A stretch of DNA of 37,972 nucleotides from Methylobacterium oxalidis (GCF_007992195.1 NZ_BJZU01000015.1:1-37972), one strand, 5' to 3'; shown: positions 1-7,904, counted from the stretch's first letter. Notes: a model not told the origin generated them from the sequence alone. Made by a program: numbers and translations.

Positions 1-45
1 GGAAGAACCTCAACCCCGAACCCGACGCGCAAAAAAATCCCGCGC

Positions 46-1065
46 TCAATCCTCGGCGAACGCTTCCCGGTAGGCGAACAGGCCCGGTACCCCGCCCGTC
101 ATCACGAACAACACCGCCTCGCCCGCCGCGTAGCGGCCGGAGCGGACGTCGTGCAGCAGGCCGGCGAAGGCCTTGCCGCTGTAGACCGGGTCGAGCAGCA
201 GGCCCTCGCTGCGCGCCATCAGGCGAACCGCCTCCCGCATGGCGTCGGTCGGGATGCCGTAATCGGGCCCACGATGGGCGCCGTCCACATCGATCTCGGC
301 CTCCGTCAGCCGCCCTCCCGTCCCGAGAAGGTCGAGCGTCGCGTTCGCCTTGTCGAGGGTCGTGGCGACGGCCCAGTCGAGGGGTGCCAGGACGGTGTAG
401 GAGCGCGCGAGCCGCGGGTCGCGCCCCAGTTCGGAGAGCCCGGCGGCGAGGCCCGCATGGGTGCCGCCGCTGCCGTTCGCCACCAGGATGTTGGTGAACC
501 GGACGTCCATCGCGTCGGCTTGGTCGAGGATCTCGCGCGCACAGGCCGCGTAGCCGAGGCACCCGACCGGGCTCGAACCGCCAGACGGAAACACGTAGAC
601 GCCGCGGCCCGCCGCCCGCAGCTCGTCGGCGCGCGCCTCGGCCGCCGCGAGGGCGTCGGTCTCGCCGGGACGTTCGTGCACGCGCGCGCCGAACAGCGCG
701 TCGAGGAAGCGGTTGCCGTTGCCCGTGTAGTCGGCGTCCCCGCGCGGCACGGTTCGGGTCAGGACAAGCTCGCAGGCGAGGCCCGAGCGCGCCGCGGCGG
801 CGGCCGTCAGCCTCGCGTGGTTCGACTGGAGCGCGCCGACCGTGATCACCGTATCGGCGCCCTCGGCGCGGGCGGCGGCGAGCAGGAACTCGAGCTTGCG
901 CAGCTTGTTGCCGCCCCCGCCGAAGCCCGCGAGGTCGTCCCGCTTCACGTAGAGGCGCACGCCCCGGAGCGCCTTGCCGAGATGCCGGGACAGGCCCGCC
1001 AGCGGCTCGATCGGGGTCGGCAGACCGAGGAGGGGCAGGCGCGGGAAGCGGGCGGGATCCGGCAC
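46..1065 (-). CDS. D-cysteine desulfhydrase / ACC deaminase family PLP enzyme
   Basis: This is a fold-type II PLP enzyme of the D-cysteine desulfhydrase/ACC deaminase family, about 339 residues from the chosen start, close to the usual 325-340. The family cleaves D-cysteine to pyruvate, sulfide and ammonia, or deaminates 1-aminocyclopropane-1-carboxylate. The PLP-lysine segment GGGGNKLRKLE lies near the N-terminus and is followed by GALQSNHARLTAA; a glycine-rich phosphate-binding stretch (VANGSGGTHAGL) lies mid-protein. I chose the GTG at 1065 because the frame upstream of it is arginine-rich, unlike the family, and overlaps the ABC gene ending at 1076. The 10-nt gap suggests co-transcription with that exporter. 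Sequence alone does not separate the desulfhydrase from the deaminase activity; desulfhydrase is the safer reading. Confidence 0.85.
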   Translation of the reverse strand: MPDPARFPRLPLLGLPTPIEPLAGLSRHLGKALRGVRLYVKRDDLAGFGGGGNKLRKLEFLLAAARAEGADTVITVGALQSNHARLTAAAAARSGLACELVLTRTVPRGDADYTGNGNRFLDALFGARVHERPGETDALAAAEARADELRAAGRGVYVFPSGGSSPVGCLGYAACAREILDQADAMDVRFTNILVANGSGGTHAGLAAGLSELGRDPRLARSYTVLAPLDWAVATTLDKANATLDLLGTGGRLTEAEIDVDGAHRGPDYGIPTDAMREAVRLMARSEGLLLDPVYSGKAFAGLLHDVRSGRYAAGEAVLFVMTGGVPGLFAYREAFAED

Positions 1066-1075
1066 GGCGCCGCCG

Positions 1076-2920
1076 CTACTCCGCCGCCGGCAGGGCCGCC
1101 GCGCGCAGGCGCGGCTCCTTGCCCCGGGCGGTCTCGTCGAGCGCATCCGTGAACTGGAGGGCGGCGAGCTGCGCGTAGAGGGCGCCCTCCGCCAGCAGGC
1201 TCTCGTGGGTGCCCTCCTCGACGATCCGCCCCTCGTCGAGGACGAGGATGCGGTCGGCGGCCCGGATGGTGGCGAGGCGGTGGGCGATGACGAGGGTGGT
1301 GCGCCCCTGCATCAGGGTGTCGAGCGCCGATTGCACGGCCCGCTCGCTCTCCGCGTCGAGGGCCGAGGTCGCCTCGTCGAGGAGGAGGATCGGCGCGTCC
1401 TTGAGGATGGCGCGGGCGATGGCGATGCGCTGGCGCTGCCCGCCCGACAGGGTGACGCCGCGCTCGCCGACGAGCGTGTCGTAGCCATCCGGCAGGGCCG
1501 CGATGAAGCCCGCCGCGTTGGCGAGCGCCGCGGCGTGGCGCACCTCGTCCTCGCTCGCCTCCGGCCGCCCGTAGCGGATGTTCTCGAAGACCGAGCCGGA
1601 GAACACGGTGGGCTCCTGCGGCACCAGCGAGAGGCGCTCGCGCACCGCCTCCGGGTCGGCCTTGGCGATATCGACGCCGTCGATCCGCACGGAGCCGGAT
1701 TGCGGGTCGTAGAAGCGCAGGAGCAGCTGCAGGACCGTGGTCTTGCCAGCGCCCGAGGGGCCGACGAGGGCGATGCGCTCGCCCGGCGCCGCCGTGAAGC
1801 TGATGCCGTTGAGCGAGGCGTGGTCGGGCCGCGTGGGGTAGGCGAACCGCACGGCGTCGAAGGTGACCTCGCCGGCCGGCGGCTCCGGCAGCGGGCGCGG
1901 CGCCGCGGGCGCGCGGATCGCGGGCTCCGCGGCCAGGATCTCGCCGAGCCGCTCGGCGGCGCCAGCCGCCTGCGCCAGCTCGCCGTAGACCTCCGAGAGC
2001 TGGCCCAGCGCGCTCGCGCCGAACACCGCGTAGAGCACGAACTGCGAGAGCTGGCCCGCACTCATGGTGTGGCTGAGGACGCCCTGCGCCCCGTACCACA
2101 TCACCCCGACGACGCTCGCCGAGATCAGGAAGATCGCGACGCCCGTGAGGAGCGCGCGCGCCGTGATCGAGGCGCGGGCGGCCCCGTAGGCGTTCTCGGA
2201 GGCCGCGGCGAATCGGTCCGCGGTGGCGCGCCCCATGCCGAAGGCCTGCATCGTGCGGACCGCCCCGACGGCTTCCGCCGCGTAGGCGGAGGCGTCGGCG
2301 AGCCGGTCCTGCGCGGCGCGGGAGCGGCGGCGCACGCCGCGCCCGGACAGGATCAGCGGGAACACGATGAGGGGGATCGCGGCCAGCACCAGCACCGAGA
2401 GCTTCGGGCTCGTGATCACCATCATGGTGACGGCGCCGACGAACAGGAAGGCGTTGCGCAGCAGGATCGAGATCGAGACGCCGAAGACCGACTTCACCTG
2501 CGTGGCGTCGGCGGTGAGGCGCGAGACGATCTCGCCCGACTGCGCCCGGTCGAAGAAGGCGGGGTCCAGCACCGTCAGGCGGCGGAACACCGCCGAGCGC
2601 AGGTCGGCGACGACGCGCTCGCCGAGCGTCACGACCGTGTAGTAGCGGGCGGCGCTCGACAGGGCGAGGACGGCCACGACGCCGAGAAGCGCCAGGAAGT
2701 AGGCGTCGATGACGCTGTGGCCCTCCTCCGAGAAGCCGTGGTCGATCACCCGGCGCATCGCGATCGGCACCACCAGCGTCGCGCCCGAGGCGAAGACGAG
2801 GGAGACGAAGGCGGCGAGGATCCGTCCGCGATAGGCCGCCGCGAAGGGAATCAGCGGCCGCAGCGCACTCAGGGAAGCCTTGCCGCGGTCCGCGCCGCGG
2901 GTCTTGTCACGGACAGCCAT
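1076..2920 (-). CDS. MsbA/LmrA-like ABC exporter (fused permease-ATPase)
   Basis: This is a 614-residue half-transporter with an N-terminal six-helix membrane domain (about residues 25-320) and a C-terminal nucleotide-binding domain. Visible ATPase motifs are Walker A GPSGAGKT (387-394), signature LSGGQ (491-495), Walker B ILLLDE (511-516) and the H-loop histidine (547). Such proteins homodimerise in the inner membrane and export lipids or hydrophobic compounds. The substrate cannot be read from the sequence; the LSGGQ signature and domain order fit the MsbA/BmrA type rather than the Atm1 type found at 28.6 kb in this window. It lies head-to-head with rpmE, sharing the 2921-3084 intergenic region, and probably leads an operon with the PLP enzyme that begins 10 nt after its stop. 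Confidence 0.9.
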   Translation of the reverse strand: MAVRDKTRGADRGKASLSALRPLIPFAAAYRGRILAAFVSLVFASGATLVVPIAMRRVIDHGFSEEGHSVIDAYFLALLGVVAVLALSSAARYYTVVTLGERVVADLRSAVFRRLTVLDPAFFDRAQSGEIVSRLTADATQVKSVFGVSISILLRNAFLFVGAVTMMVITSPKLSVLVLAAIPLIVFPLILSGRGVRRRSRAAQDRLADASAYAAEAVGAVRTMQAFGMGRATADRFAAASENAYGAARASITARALLTGVAIFLISASVVGVMWYGAQGVLSHTMSAGQLSQFVLYAVFGASALGQLSEVYGELAQAAGAAERLGEILAAEPAIRAPAAPRPLPEPPAGEVTFDAVRFAYPTRPDHASLNGISFTAAPGERIALVGPSGAGKTTVLQLLLRFYDPQSGSVRIDGVDIAKADPEAVRERLSLVPQEPTVFSGSVFENIRYGRPEASEDEVRHAAALANAAGFIAALPDGYDTLVGERGVTLSGGQRQRIAIARAILKDAPILLLDEATSALDAESERAVQSALDTLMQGRTTLVIAHRLATIRAADRILVLDEGRIVEEGTHESLLAEGALYAQLAALQFTDALDETARGKEPRLRAAALPAAE

Positions 2921-2972
2921 CGGGTCCCGCCATCATCGTTTCACACCCCTTGTACCCGCGTCGCGTCCGCGC

Positions 2973-3001
2973 TTGTTCGCCCGATCAGGCTGCGGTATAC
3001 G
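2973..3001 (+). promoter_or_regulatory. Sigma70-type promoter for rpmE
   Basis: A TTGTTC element (2973-2978) and TATACG (2996-3001) are separated by exactly 17 nt, a good housekeeping-type promoter. Transcription would start near 3008, giving a leader of about 77 nt before rpmE. No experimental support. Confidence 0.55.
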
Positions 3002-3084
3002 CGCGCCTTCATCCGATTGCGCGTGTTCAATGGCCGCGGGCCGCCGAAACGGGCCGGTCGGCGTGGCTATTCAAGGACTTCGTC

Positions 3085-3339
3085 ATGGCAAAGAATGCGG
3101 CCGCCAAGGCCAAGGGGACCGAGCATCCCGACTACCACTTCATCAAGGTCGTGATGACCGATGGGTCCGAGTACATGACCCGCTCGACCTACGGCAAGGA
3201 GGGCGACACCCTCAACCTCGACATCGACCCGCTCACGCACCCGGCCTGGACCGGCGGCGAGCAGAAGATGCTCGATCGCGGCGGCCGCGTCTCGCGCTTC
3301 AACTCGCGCTTCGGCAGCCTGAGCTTCGGCAAGAAGTAA
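3085..3339 (+). CDS. rpmE: 50S ribosomal protein L31
   Basis: Ribosomal protein L31 of the large subunit, 84 residues. The core from [14 protein letters not shown] through HPAWTGG to the RFNSRFG tail is diagnostic. It is the zinc-free form: none of the CxxC cysteines of the zinc-binding version are present, which is usual in alphaproteobacteria. The ATG at 3085 follows an AAGGA ribosome-binding site at 3073-3077 with proper spacing. From this start the protein has a lysine/alanine-rich N-terminal extension of about a dozen residues before the conserved HPDYH, longer than the roughly 70-75 residues typical of L31. A terminator-like hairpin follows at 3370. The order ABC exporter, rpmE, DUF1465 gene is, as I recall, common in related genomes. 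Confidence 0.95.
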   Translation: MAKNAAAKAKGTEHPDYHFIKVVMTDGSEYMTRSTYGKEGDTLNLDIDPLTHPAWTGGEQKMLDRGGRVSRFNSRFGSLSFGKK

Positions 3340-3369
3340 GCGGCGCGGCTCACACCGCGGCCGGATCGC

Positions 3370-3404
3370 CGGGCGGCTCCGCGAGGGGCCGCCCGTTCTC
3401 GTTT
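3370..3404 (+). terminator. Rho-independent terminator after rpmE
   Basis: An 8-bp perfect stem CGGGCGGC (3370-3377) / GCCGCCCG (3388-3395) with a 10-nt loop is followed by a T-rich tail (TTCTCGTTT, 3396-3404). It sits 30 nt after the rpmE stop and before the convergent rcdA stop. Confidence 0.65.
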
Positions 3405-3424
3405 CAGGAGTGCCGTCAGGCCGG

Positions 3425-3952
3425 TCAGTGCCGGCCCGCGAAGGCCGAGCGCAGCAGGCCCTGCTGGGCCGCCACAGGGCTCTCGCGCGATTCGGGCACC
3501 GGGCGGTCCTCCGAGATCAGCGCGTCGAGATGCAGGATGCGGTCGTGCAGGCGGCGGGCGCGGCGGGTCAGCTCCTGCAGGCGCAGGGGCAGCCCCTTGA
3601 GAACGTCCGCGCGCGCCGGCTCCAGCGCGCTGAGCTTCACCCGGGTCTTCTCCTCGACGGCCTGGACGGGCGTGATCTCGCCCTCGGCGACCGCCCGCTG
3701 CACGAGGAGCCAGGAGGCGATCTGCATCAGGAGGGTCGTCAGCCGCATGCTCTCGGCCGCGTAGCCCAGGGTGGCGTCCCGCGAGATCAGTCGGGATTCC
3801 TCGCGCCCCTCGCCGTCGAGATAGGCGGCCGTCTCCTCGACCAGCGCCATGCCGTCGCGGAACAGGGCCCGGAACGCTTCCGAGCCGACATAGGTCTCGC
3901 CGAAGCTCACCCAGTCCCGCTCGTCCCGGAACGTGACGTCGAACCCGTTCAT
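3425..3952 (-). CDS. rcdA: RcdA-like DUF1465 protein, regulator of CtrA degradation
   Basis: DUF1465 family protein of 175 residues; the characterised member is Caulobacter RcdA, an adaptor that helps deliver the cell-cycle regulator CtrA to the ClpXP protease. The family hallmark FRDGMALVEETAAYLDG and the helix-rich SMRLTTLLMQIASWLLVQRAV segment are clear, and the C-terminus is a charged helical stretch. The ATG at 3952 was chosen over upstream ATGs because AGGAGG lies 5 nt before it and the upstream extension is glycine-rich and unlike the family. It converges on rpmE. Its upstream region (3953-4364) holds TTAAC motifs and a candidate small RNA. Function in this organism is inferred from the family. 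Confidence 0.85.
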   Translation of the reverse strand: MNGFDVTFRDERDWVSFGETYVGSEAFRALFRDGMALVEETAAYLDGEGREESRLISRDATLGYAAESMRLTTLLMQIASWLLVQRAVAEGEITPVQAVEEKTRVKLSALEPARADVLKGLPLRLQELTRRARRLHDRILHLDALISEDRPVPESRESPVAAQQGLLRSAFAGRH

Positions 3953-4058
3953 CGTGCCTCCTGTGCCGCCGCCGGCCCGTTCCGTCCCGAAGCGGGACGG
4001 GTCCGGCGCTGTCGACATCCTTCGGCGCAAATCTAGCGCCGCCGACGCGATTCGGCTG

Positions 4059-4083
4059 GGTTAACCGGACGGTAGGGTTAACG
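4059..4083. promoter_or_regulatory. Paired GTTAAC motifs upstream of rcdA
   Basis: GGTTAACC (4059-4066, itself a perfect palindrome) and GGTTAACG (4076-4083) lie about 110 nt upstream of the rcdA start. The two TTAA cores are 13 nt apart, so this is not a canonical CtrA box (7-nt spacing), but it may be a regulatory or promoter element for rcdA. Low certainty. Confidence 0.25.
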
Positions 4084-4160
4084 CGCCCGGAGGCCCGTCC
4101 GTCTCTCAAGATCGAGTGAGGAGAGGCGAGGGGGAGCCCAGGGGGAGCCTGGGAGCAGGA

Positions 4161-4187
4161 AAGAAAAAAGCCGCCCGAAGGCGGCTT
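4161..4187 (-). terminator. Rho-independent terminator (leftward)
   Basis: A perfect 8-bp stem AAGCCGCC (4168-4175) / GGCGGCTT (4180-4187) with a CGAA loop. Read on the minus strand it is followed at once by TTTTTT and a further T-rich stretch (4169-4161). It ends leftward transcripts coming from purQ and/or the candidate small RNA just upstream. Confidence 0.85.
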
Positions 4188-4262
4188 GAAGAGAGTCTAC
4201 AGGGAGGCATCAAACAGAGTGGACGGAGGTCCCACTCGACATCCAGAACTCTGGATGCCCCC
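4161..4262 (-). ncRNA. Candidate structured small RNA upstream of rcdA
   Basis: About 100 nt on the minus strand ending in a strong intrinsic terminator. Three foldable elements precede the terminator: CATCCAG/CTGGATG (4240-4246 with 4251-4257, loop AACT), GAGTGG/CCACTC (4217-4222 with 4232-4237), and a long-range 9-bp pairing with one G-U of 4254-4262 with 4203-4211. The first and third compete for 4254-4257, so two folds are possible. A CATAAA sequence (minus strand, 4268-4263) could serve as a -10 element, with a TTAA-N7-TTAA box at 4280-4294 around the -35 position. Pyrimidine-rich CCUCC/CUCCCU segments resemble anti-Shine-Dalgarno motifs of alphaproteobacterial trans-acting sRNAs. No known family is recognised; it could also be the purQ 3' UTR or an rcdA leader. 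Confidence 0.45.
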
Positions 4263-4279
4263 TTTATGAAGCGGAAACG

Positions 4280-4294
4280 TTAACGATCGGTTAA
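4280..4294. promoter_or_regulatory. CtrA-type box TTAA-N7-TTAA
   Basis: TTAA (4280-4283), seven bases, TTAA (4291-4294); on the minus strand it reads TTAA-N7-TTAAC, matching the consensus bound by the cell-cycle regulator CtrA. It lies 18 nt upstream of the candidate sRNA 5' end and about 330 nt upstream of rcdA. Binding is inferred from the motif only. Confidence 0.5.
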
Positions 4295-4300
4295 GAGCCC

Positions 4301-4380
4301 GCGCTCAGGCCCCAAGGCTCGCGCTCAGGCCCCAAGGCTCGCGCTCAGGCCAAAAGGCTCGCGCTCAGGCCGCCAGGCTC
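4301..4380. repeat. 20-bp tandem repeat, four units, overlapping the purQ 3' end
   Basis: Four back-to-back 20-bp units begin at 4301, 4321, 4341 and 4361. The first two are identical (GCGCTCAGGC followed by CCCAAGGCTC); the third and fourth differ only at the first few bases of the second half (CAAA and CGCC). The unit at 4361 contains the purQ stop codon and last codons, so the array looks like an expansion of the gene's own 3' end into the intergenic region. Confidence 0.95.
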
Positions 4381-5045
4381 GCGAAGAGGCCGCGCCCGTC
4401 GATGCCGCCGACGAGCCCCTCCACGAAGTTCTCCGGGTGCGGCATCAGACCGAGCACGTTCCGCTTCTCGGAGAAGATCCCGGCGATCGAGTTGAGCGAG
4501 CCGTTGCGATTGGCGTCCACCGTGAGCTCGCCCGACTCGTCGCAGTAGCGGAAGGCGACGCGCCCCTCGCCCTCGATCCGCGCGAGGGTCTCCGGATCGG
4601 CGAAGTAGTTGCCCTCGCCGTGCGCGACGCAGACGTCGATCACCTGCCCCTTGGCGTAGGCCGAGGTGAAGCGGGTGTCGTCGCGCTCCACGCGCAGCAA
4701 CTGGCGATGGCAGATGAAGCGCCGGTTCACGTTGCGCATCAGGACGCCGGGCAGGAGCCCCGATTCGCACAGGATCTGGAAGCCGTTGCAGATGCCGAGC
4801 ACGAGCCCGCCGCGGGCCGCGTGCGCCCGCACCGCATCCATCGCCGCCGCGCGTCCCGCGATGGCGCCGCAGCGGAGGTAATCCCCGTAGGAGAAGCCGC
4901 CCGGCAGCACGGCGAGGTCGGTCCCCGCCGGGAGCTCGGTGTCGGCGTGCCAGACCTTGACGACCTCGGCCCCGGCGAGGCGCAGGGCGCGCGCGACGTC
5001 CCCGTCGCGGTTCGAGCCCGGGAAGACGACGATCGCCGCGCGCAT
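4365..5045 (-). CDS. purQ: Phosphoribosylformylglycinamidine synthase, glutaminase subunit
   Basis: PurQ, the class I glutamine amidotransferase subunit of FGAM synthase (fourth step of de novo purine synthesis), passing ammonia to PurL with PurS as partner. It has 226 residues, normal for the small PurQ type. The nucleophile is Cys86 in GICNGFQIL, and the other triad residues are His203 and Glu205 in MPHPENF. PGSNRDGD at the N-terminus and PGGFSYGDYLR are also diagnostic. The start ATG at 5045 overlaps the purS stop (ATGA), so the two are translationally coupled. The last codons and stop lie inside a 20-bp unit that is repeated three more times downstream. purL is not in the window. Confidence 0.97.
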   Translation of the reverse strand: MRAAIVVFPGSNRDGDVARALRLAGAEVVKVWHADTELPAGTDLAVLPGGFSYGDYLRCGAIAGRAAAMDAVRAHAARGGLVLGICNGFQILCESGLLPGVLMRNVNRRFICHRQLLRVERDDTRFTSAYAKGQVIDVCVAHGEGNYFADPETLARIEGEGRVAFRYCDESGELTVDANRNGSLNSIAGIFSEKRNVLGLMPHPENFVEGLVGGIDGRGLFASLAA

Positions 5046-5284
5046 CAGGCGATCTCGATCGCGTAGTTCTCGACGACCGTGTTGGCGAGGAGCTTCTCGC
5101 ACGCGGTCTTCAGCGTCGCCTCGGCGGCCGCGCGATCGGAGCCCTCGACCTCGATGTCGAAGACCTTGCCCTGACGGACGCTGCCGACGTCCTGGATGCC
5201 GAACGACTTCAGCGCCGACTCGATCGCCTTGCCCTGGGGATCCAGCACCCCGGTCTTCAGGGTGACGATGATGCGCGCTTTCAT
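5045..5284 (-). CDS. purS: Phosphoribosylformylglycinamidine synthase subunit PurS
   Basis: PurS, the small structural subunit that bridges PurQ and PurL in the three-part FGAM synthase. It has 79 residues, exactly family size. Visible features are MKARIIVTLKTGVLDPQGKA at the start, the GKVFDIEVEG strand and the LLANTVVENY segment near the C-terminus. The ATG at 5284 is the only sensible start; an open frame continues upstream but has no similarity to PurS. The stop overlaps the purQ start. In many relatives purC lies directly upstream; here the upstream neighbour is instead a small membrane protein gene 140 nt away. Confidence 0.96.
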   Translation of the reverse strand: MKARIIVTLKTGVLDPQGKAIESALKSFGIQDVGSVRQGKVFDIEVEGSDRAAAEATLKTACEKLLANTVVENYAIEIA

Positions 5285-5424
5285 GGTCGGGAACTCGCGT
5301 GTGGACGGGCCGGAAAGGGCCGGGGGACGGCCCGTGTGCGGATAGGAGGAATCGTCGGGGCTGGCAACGGACGAAGATTCGGGGCCCTGCCCGGATCCCC
5401 GCCGGCCCGCACGCGCGGCGGCGC

Positions 5425-5658
5425 TCAGCGGCGCGCGTTCGTGGCCCGGATCGGCTCGATGCTGACGGCGCGGCGCCAGAGCTGCAGCATGATGCAGGCG
5501 GCGAACAGGCTGAACAGGCCCATCAGGACGTGCCCGACCGTGTCGCCGAGTTCGAAGATGCCGGCGAGCGCCCATCCGGCCGCGATCGCGGCGGCGAACA
5601 CCTCGGTGCCGACGAGGACCATCATGCTCAGGATGGTGATGAAGTTGCGCGTGTTCAT
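5425..5658 (-). CDS. Small two-helix membrane protein, unknown function
   Basis: A 77-residue protein with two hydrophobic segments (about residues 7-32 and 42-61) joined by an acidic FELGDT loop, and a basic C-terminal tail. This predicts a hairpin in the inner membrane with a positively charged cytoplasmic end. A GGGA sequence precedes the ATG at a loose distance. I do not recognise a family. It lies alone between regA and purS on the same strand, with gaps of 160 nt and 140 nt, so it is probably transcribed separately. Codon use matches its neighbours. The call as a real gene rests on the coherent hydrophobic pattern. Confidence 0.65.
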   Translation of the reverse strand: MNTRNFITILSMMVLVGTEVFAAAIAAGWALAGIFELGDTVGHVLMGLFSLFAACIMLQLWRRAVSIEPIRATNARR

Positions 5659-5818
5659 AGCAGTAGTTCCCGTCGCGGTCCCGCGTCCGATCGAGCCGGT
5701 GGGCGCCCGAGACGGGCGCTACCGGGCGCAGTAGCGCGATTGCTCCCCGCCTTGCAACTCGGGCGTCGCCGAGCGCGGGGGAGGGGGTGGCCGCGGCGGG
5801 GCGGGCCCGCCGCCGGCC

Positions 5819-6421
5819 TCAGCGCGGCGCGCGCTTGGCCAGGATGCGCTGGAGCGTGCGGCGGTGCATGTTGAGCCGCCGCGCCGTCTCGGAGACGTTC
5901 CGCCCGCACAACTCGTACACCCGCTGGATGTGCTCCCAGCGGACGCGGTCGGCCGACATCGGGTTCTCCGGCGGGTCGGCCCGCTCGCCCGGCTGCGCCA
6001 TCAGCGTGCCGTGGATCTCGTCCGCGTCCGCGGGCTTGGCGAGGTAGTCGAACGCGCCGAGCTTCACGGCGGTGACAGCGGTCGCGATGTTGCCGTAGCC
6101 CGTCAGGATCACGCCGCGCGCGTCCGGACGGCGCTCCTTCAGGCGCGCGATCACGTCGAGGCCGTTGCCGTCGGCGAGGCGCATGTCGATGACCGCGAAG
6201 GCCGGCGCACGGCTCTCCACGGCCGAGACGCCCTCGGCCACGCTCTCGGCCACCTGCACGGCGTAGCCGCGGGCCTCCATGGCCCGTGCGAGGCGGGTCG
6301 AGAAGGGCTTGTCGTCGTCCACGATGAGAAGGCTGCGGTCGGAGAAGGCCGCCAGCGGATCGTTCTCCGAGAGAGTCATCCCCTCGGCCGCGGGCGCCGA
6401 GGTCCCCGTCTGCGTCAGCAT
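5819..6421 (-). CDS. regA: Redox response regulator RegA/ActR/PrrA
   Basis: Response regulator of the RegB/RegA (PrrBA, ActSR) redox system, 200 residues. The receiver domain has the acidic cluster DDD at 35-37, phospho-acceptor Asp79 in VIDMRLADG, and Lys129 in LAKPAD. After a proline-containing linker comes a short Fis-type helix-turn-helix (about 155-197), including the highly conserved NVSETARRLNMHRRTLQRIL. In relatives phosphorylated RegA controls respiration, carbon fixation, nitrogen fixation and other redox-linked genes. The gene starts 36 nt after regB, so the two form an operon. The senC/prrC gene found between them in some relatives is absent here. Confidence 0.95.
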   Translation of the reverse strand: MLTQTGTSAPAAEGMTLSENDPLAAFSDRSLLIVDDDKPFSTRLARAMEARGYAVQVAESVAEGVSAVESRAPAFAVIDMRLADGNGLDVIARLKERRPDARGVILTGYGNIATAVTAVKLGAFDYLAKPADADEIHGTLMAQPGERADPPENPMSADRVRWEHIQRVYELCGRNVSETARRLNMHRRTLQRILAKRAPR

Positions 6422-6457
6422 ACGACGCTCCTTGTTTCGTCGTGATGGATCAGAGGC

Positions 6458-7840
6458 TTATATAAGTGTCGCGCTGCGTTCCGTTAGGGGTTGGCCTGCA
6501 ACTTCCGGCAGGTTCTCGGCGCCCGCGCCGCGCTCGAAGATGTGGCGCGCCCAGGAGACCCGGACCACCGCGCCGGTCGTGCCGGGGGCGGAGGCGTTCG
6601 ACAAGGTGATCTGCGCGCCGGAGCGCTCGATCAGGGTCTTGGCGATGAACAGGCCGAGGCCGAGCCCGGCTCCGACCGTGTCGCTCTGCACCGGGCGGTC
6701 CGGGCTGCGGGTCGTCACGTAGGGCTCCCCCGCCCGCAGCAGCACCTCGCTCGAGAAGCCCGGCCCGTCGTCGCGGATCTCCAGCGAGACGCGGTCGAGG
6801 GTCCAGCGCGCCTCGATGACGACGCGCGAATCGGCGAAGTCGACCGCGTTGTCGACGATGTTGGCCAGCCCGAACATCACGCCCGGGTTGCGGCGGCAGA
6901 CGGGCTCGGGACCGTCGCCCCGGCTCGACACGGCGAGCTGGATGCCGAGCGCGCGCTGCGGCGCGGCAAGCTCCTCCACGAGGTGGCTGAAGGTGACGGT
7001 GGCGAGGAAGCCCGACTCGTCGCTGTCCAGCGAGGTGAGCTTCTGGAGGATGCCGCGGCAGCGGTCCACCTGCTCGCGCAGCAGGTTCAGGTCGTCGGCG
7101 ACGCCCGGCGAGGCGGTGGGCCCGAGCTGGCGCAGCAGCTCCTTGGTGACCACCATGATGGTGCCGAGCGGCGTGCCGAGCTCGTGGGCGGCGGCGGCCG
7201 CCAGCCCGTCGAGCTGCGACAGGTGCTGCTCGCGGGCAAGGACCAGTTCCGTGGCGGCCAGCGCCTGCGCGAGCTGGCGCGTCTCCTCGGCGACCCGCCA
7301 CGCGTAGACGCCCGTGAACGCGGTGCCGAGCAGGATCGCCGTCCACACGCCCGAGATGTAGAGGAAGGGCAGCTCGATCCGTCCGTCCGCGAACCAGGGC
7401 AGCGGGCGGTGGACGAGGGCGAGGATCGTGGCGAGGCCGATCGCCAGGAGGCCCAGCGCCAGCGTCCGCTCCGGCGGCAGGGCGGTCGCCGAGATCAGGA
7501 CGGGAGCGAGGAAGAGGAGCGAGAACGGGTTCTGCAGCCCGCCCGTCAGGAAGAGCAGGGCGGCGAGCTGGATGATGTCGAAGGCGAGCAGCAGCGCCGC
7601 CGAATCGTCGCTCAGCCGGTAGCTCGCCGGGAAGCGGATCCGCAGGGCGAGGTTCAGCCAGGACGACGCCGCGATGACGAGGAAGCACCAGCCGAAGGGG
7701 AGGGCGAGGCCGAGCCCGAACTGCGCCCCGACGACGGCCGCGCTCTGCCCGGTGATCGCCAGCCAGCGCAGGCGCACGAAGGTGTCGAGCCTGAGGTGGC
7801 GGGCGTCGCGGGCGAAGCCGCTCGAACTCGTATCTGGCAT
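6458..7840 (-). CDS. regB: Redox sensor histidine kinase RegB/ActS/PrrB
   Basis: Membrane histidine kinase of 460 residues. The N-terminal half has about six hydrophobic segments and carries the ubiquinone-sensing heptapeptide GGLQNPF at 100-106, diagnostic of RegB. The H-box is AAAHELGTPLGT with phospho-accepting His219. Cys261, in REQVDRCRGIL, matches the redox-active cysteine of Rhodobacter RegB at the dimer interface. The N-box (NIVDNAVDFA, 327-336) and GLGLGLFIAKTL complete the kinase domain. Both known redox inputs, quinone binding and cysteine oxidation, are therefore preserved. It is divergent from phaZ across 171 nt holding a dyad and an EcfG-type promoter. The ribosome-binding site is weak, so the exact start is uncertain. 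Confidence 0.95.
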   Translation of the reverse strand: MPDTSSSGFARDARHLRLDTFVRLRWLAITGQSAAVVGAQFGLGLALPFGWCFLVIAASSWLNLALRIRFPASYRLSDDSAALLLAFDIIQLAALLFLTGGLQNPFSLLFLAPVLISATALPPERTLALGLLAIGLATILALVHRPLPWFADGRIELPFLYISGVWTAILLGTAFTGVYAWRVAEETRQLAQALAATELVLAREQHLSQLDGLAAAAAHELGTPLGTIMVVTKELLRQLGPTASPGVADDLNLLREQVDRCRGILQKLTSLDSDESGFLATVTFSHLVEELAAPQRALGIQLAVSSRGDGPEPVCRRNPGVMFGLANIVDNAVDFADSRVVIEARWTLDRVSLEIRDDGPGFSSEVLLRAGEPYVTTRSPDRPVQSDTVGAGLGLGLFIAKTLIERSGAQITLSNASAPGTTGAVVRVSWARHIFERGAGAENLPEVAGQPLTERSATLI

Positions 7841-7904
7841 CGCGGGGAGACGATAGGGCCGGGCGACGCAGCGTCCAGATGCCTCCGCAGTTACAGCGAG
7901 GGGG

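Noticed and set aside
974..3154. Long plus-strand open frame antisense to the ABC exporter gene
   Set aside because: Its translation is arginine/glutamate-rich low-complexity sequence typical of a GC-rich shadow frame; the minus strand encodes a complete ABC exporter with all motifs.
3928..3949. GGAAC followed by CGTT inside rcdA as another EcfG promoter
   Set aside because: The spacing is 13 nt, too short, and it lies inside a gene on the opposite strand.
4061..4081. TTAA-N13-TTAA upstream of rcdA as a CtrA box
   Set aside because: CtrA sites need about 7 nt between TTAA halves; 13 nt does not fit. Kept only as an uncertain regulatory motif.
4301..4380. Regularly spaced repeats that might be a short CRISPR array
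   Set aside because: The 20-bp units are directly adjacent with no spacers, and one overlaps a coding region; this is a simple tandem repeat.
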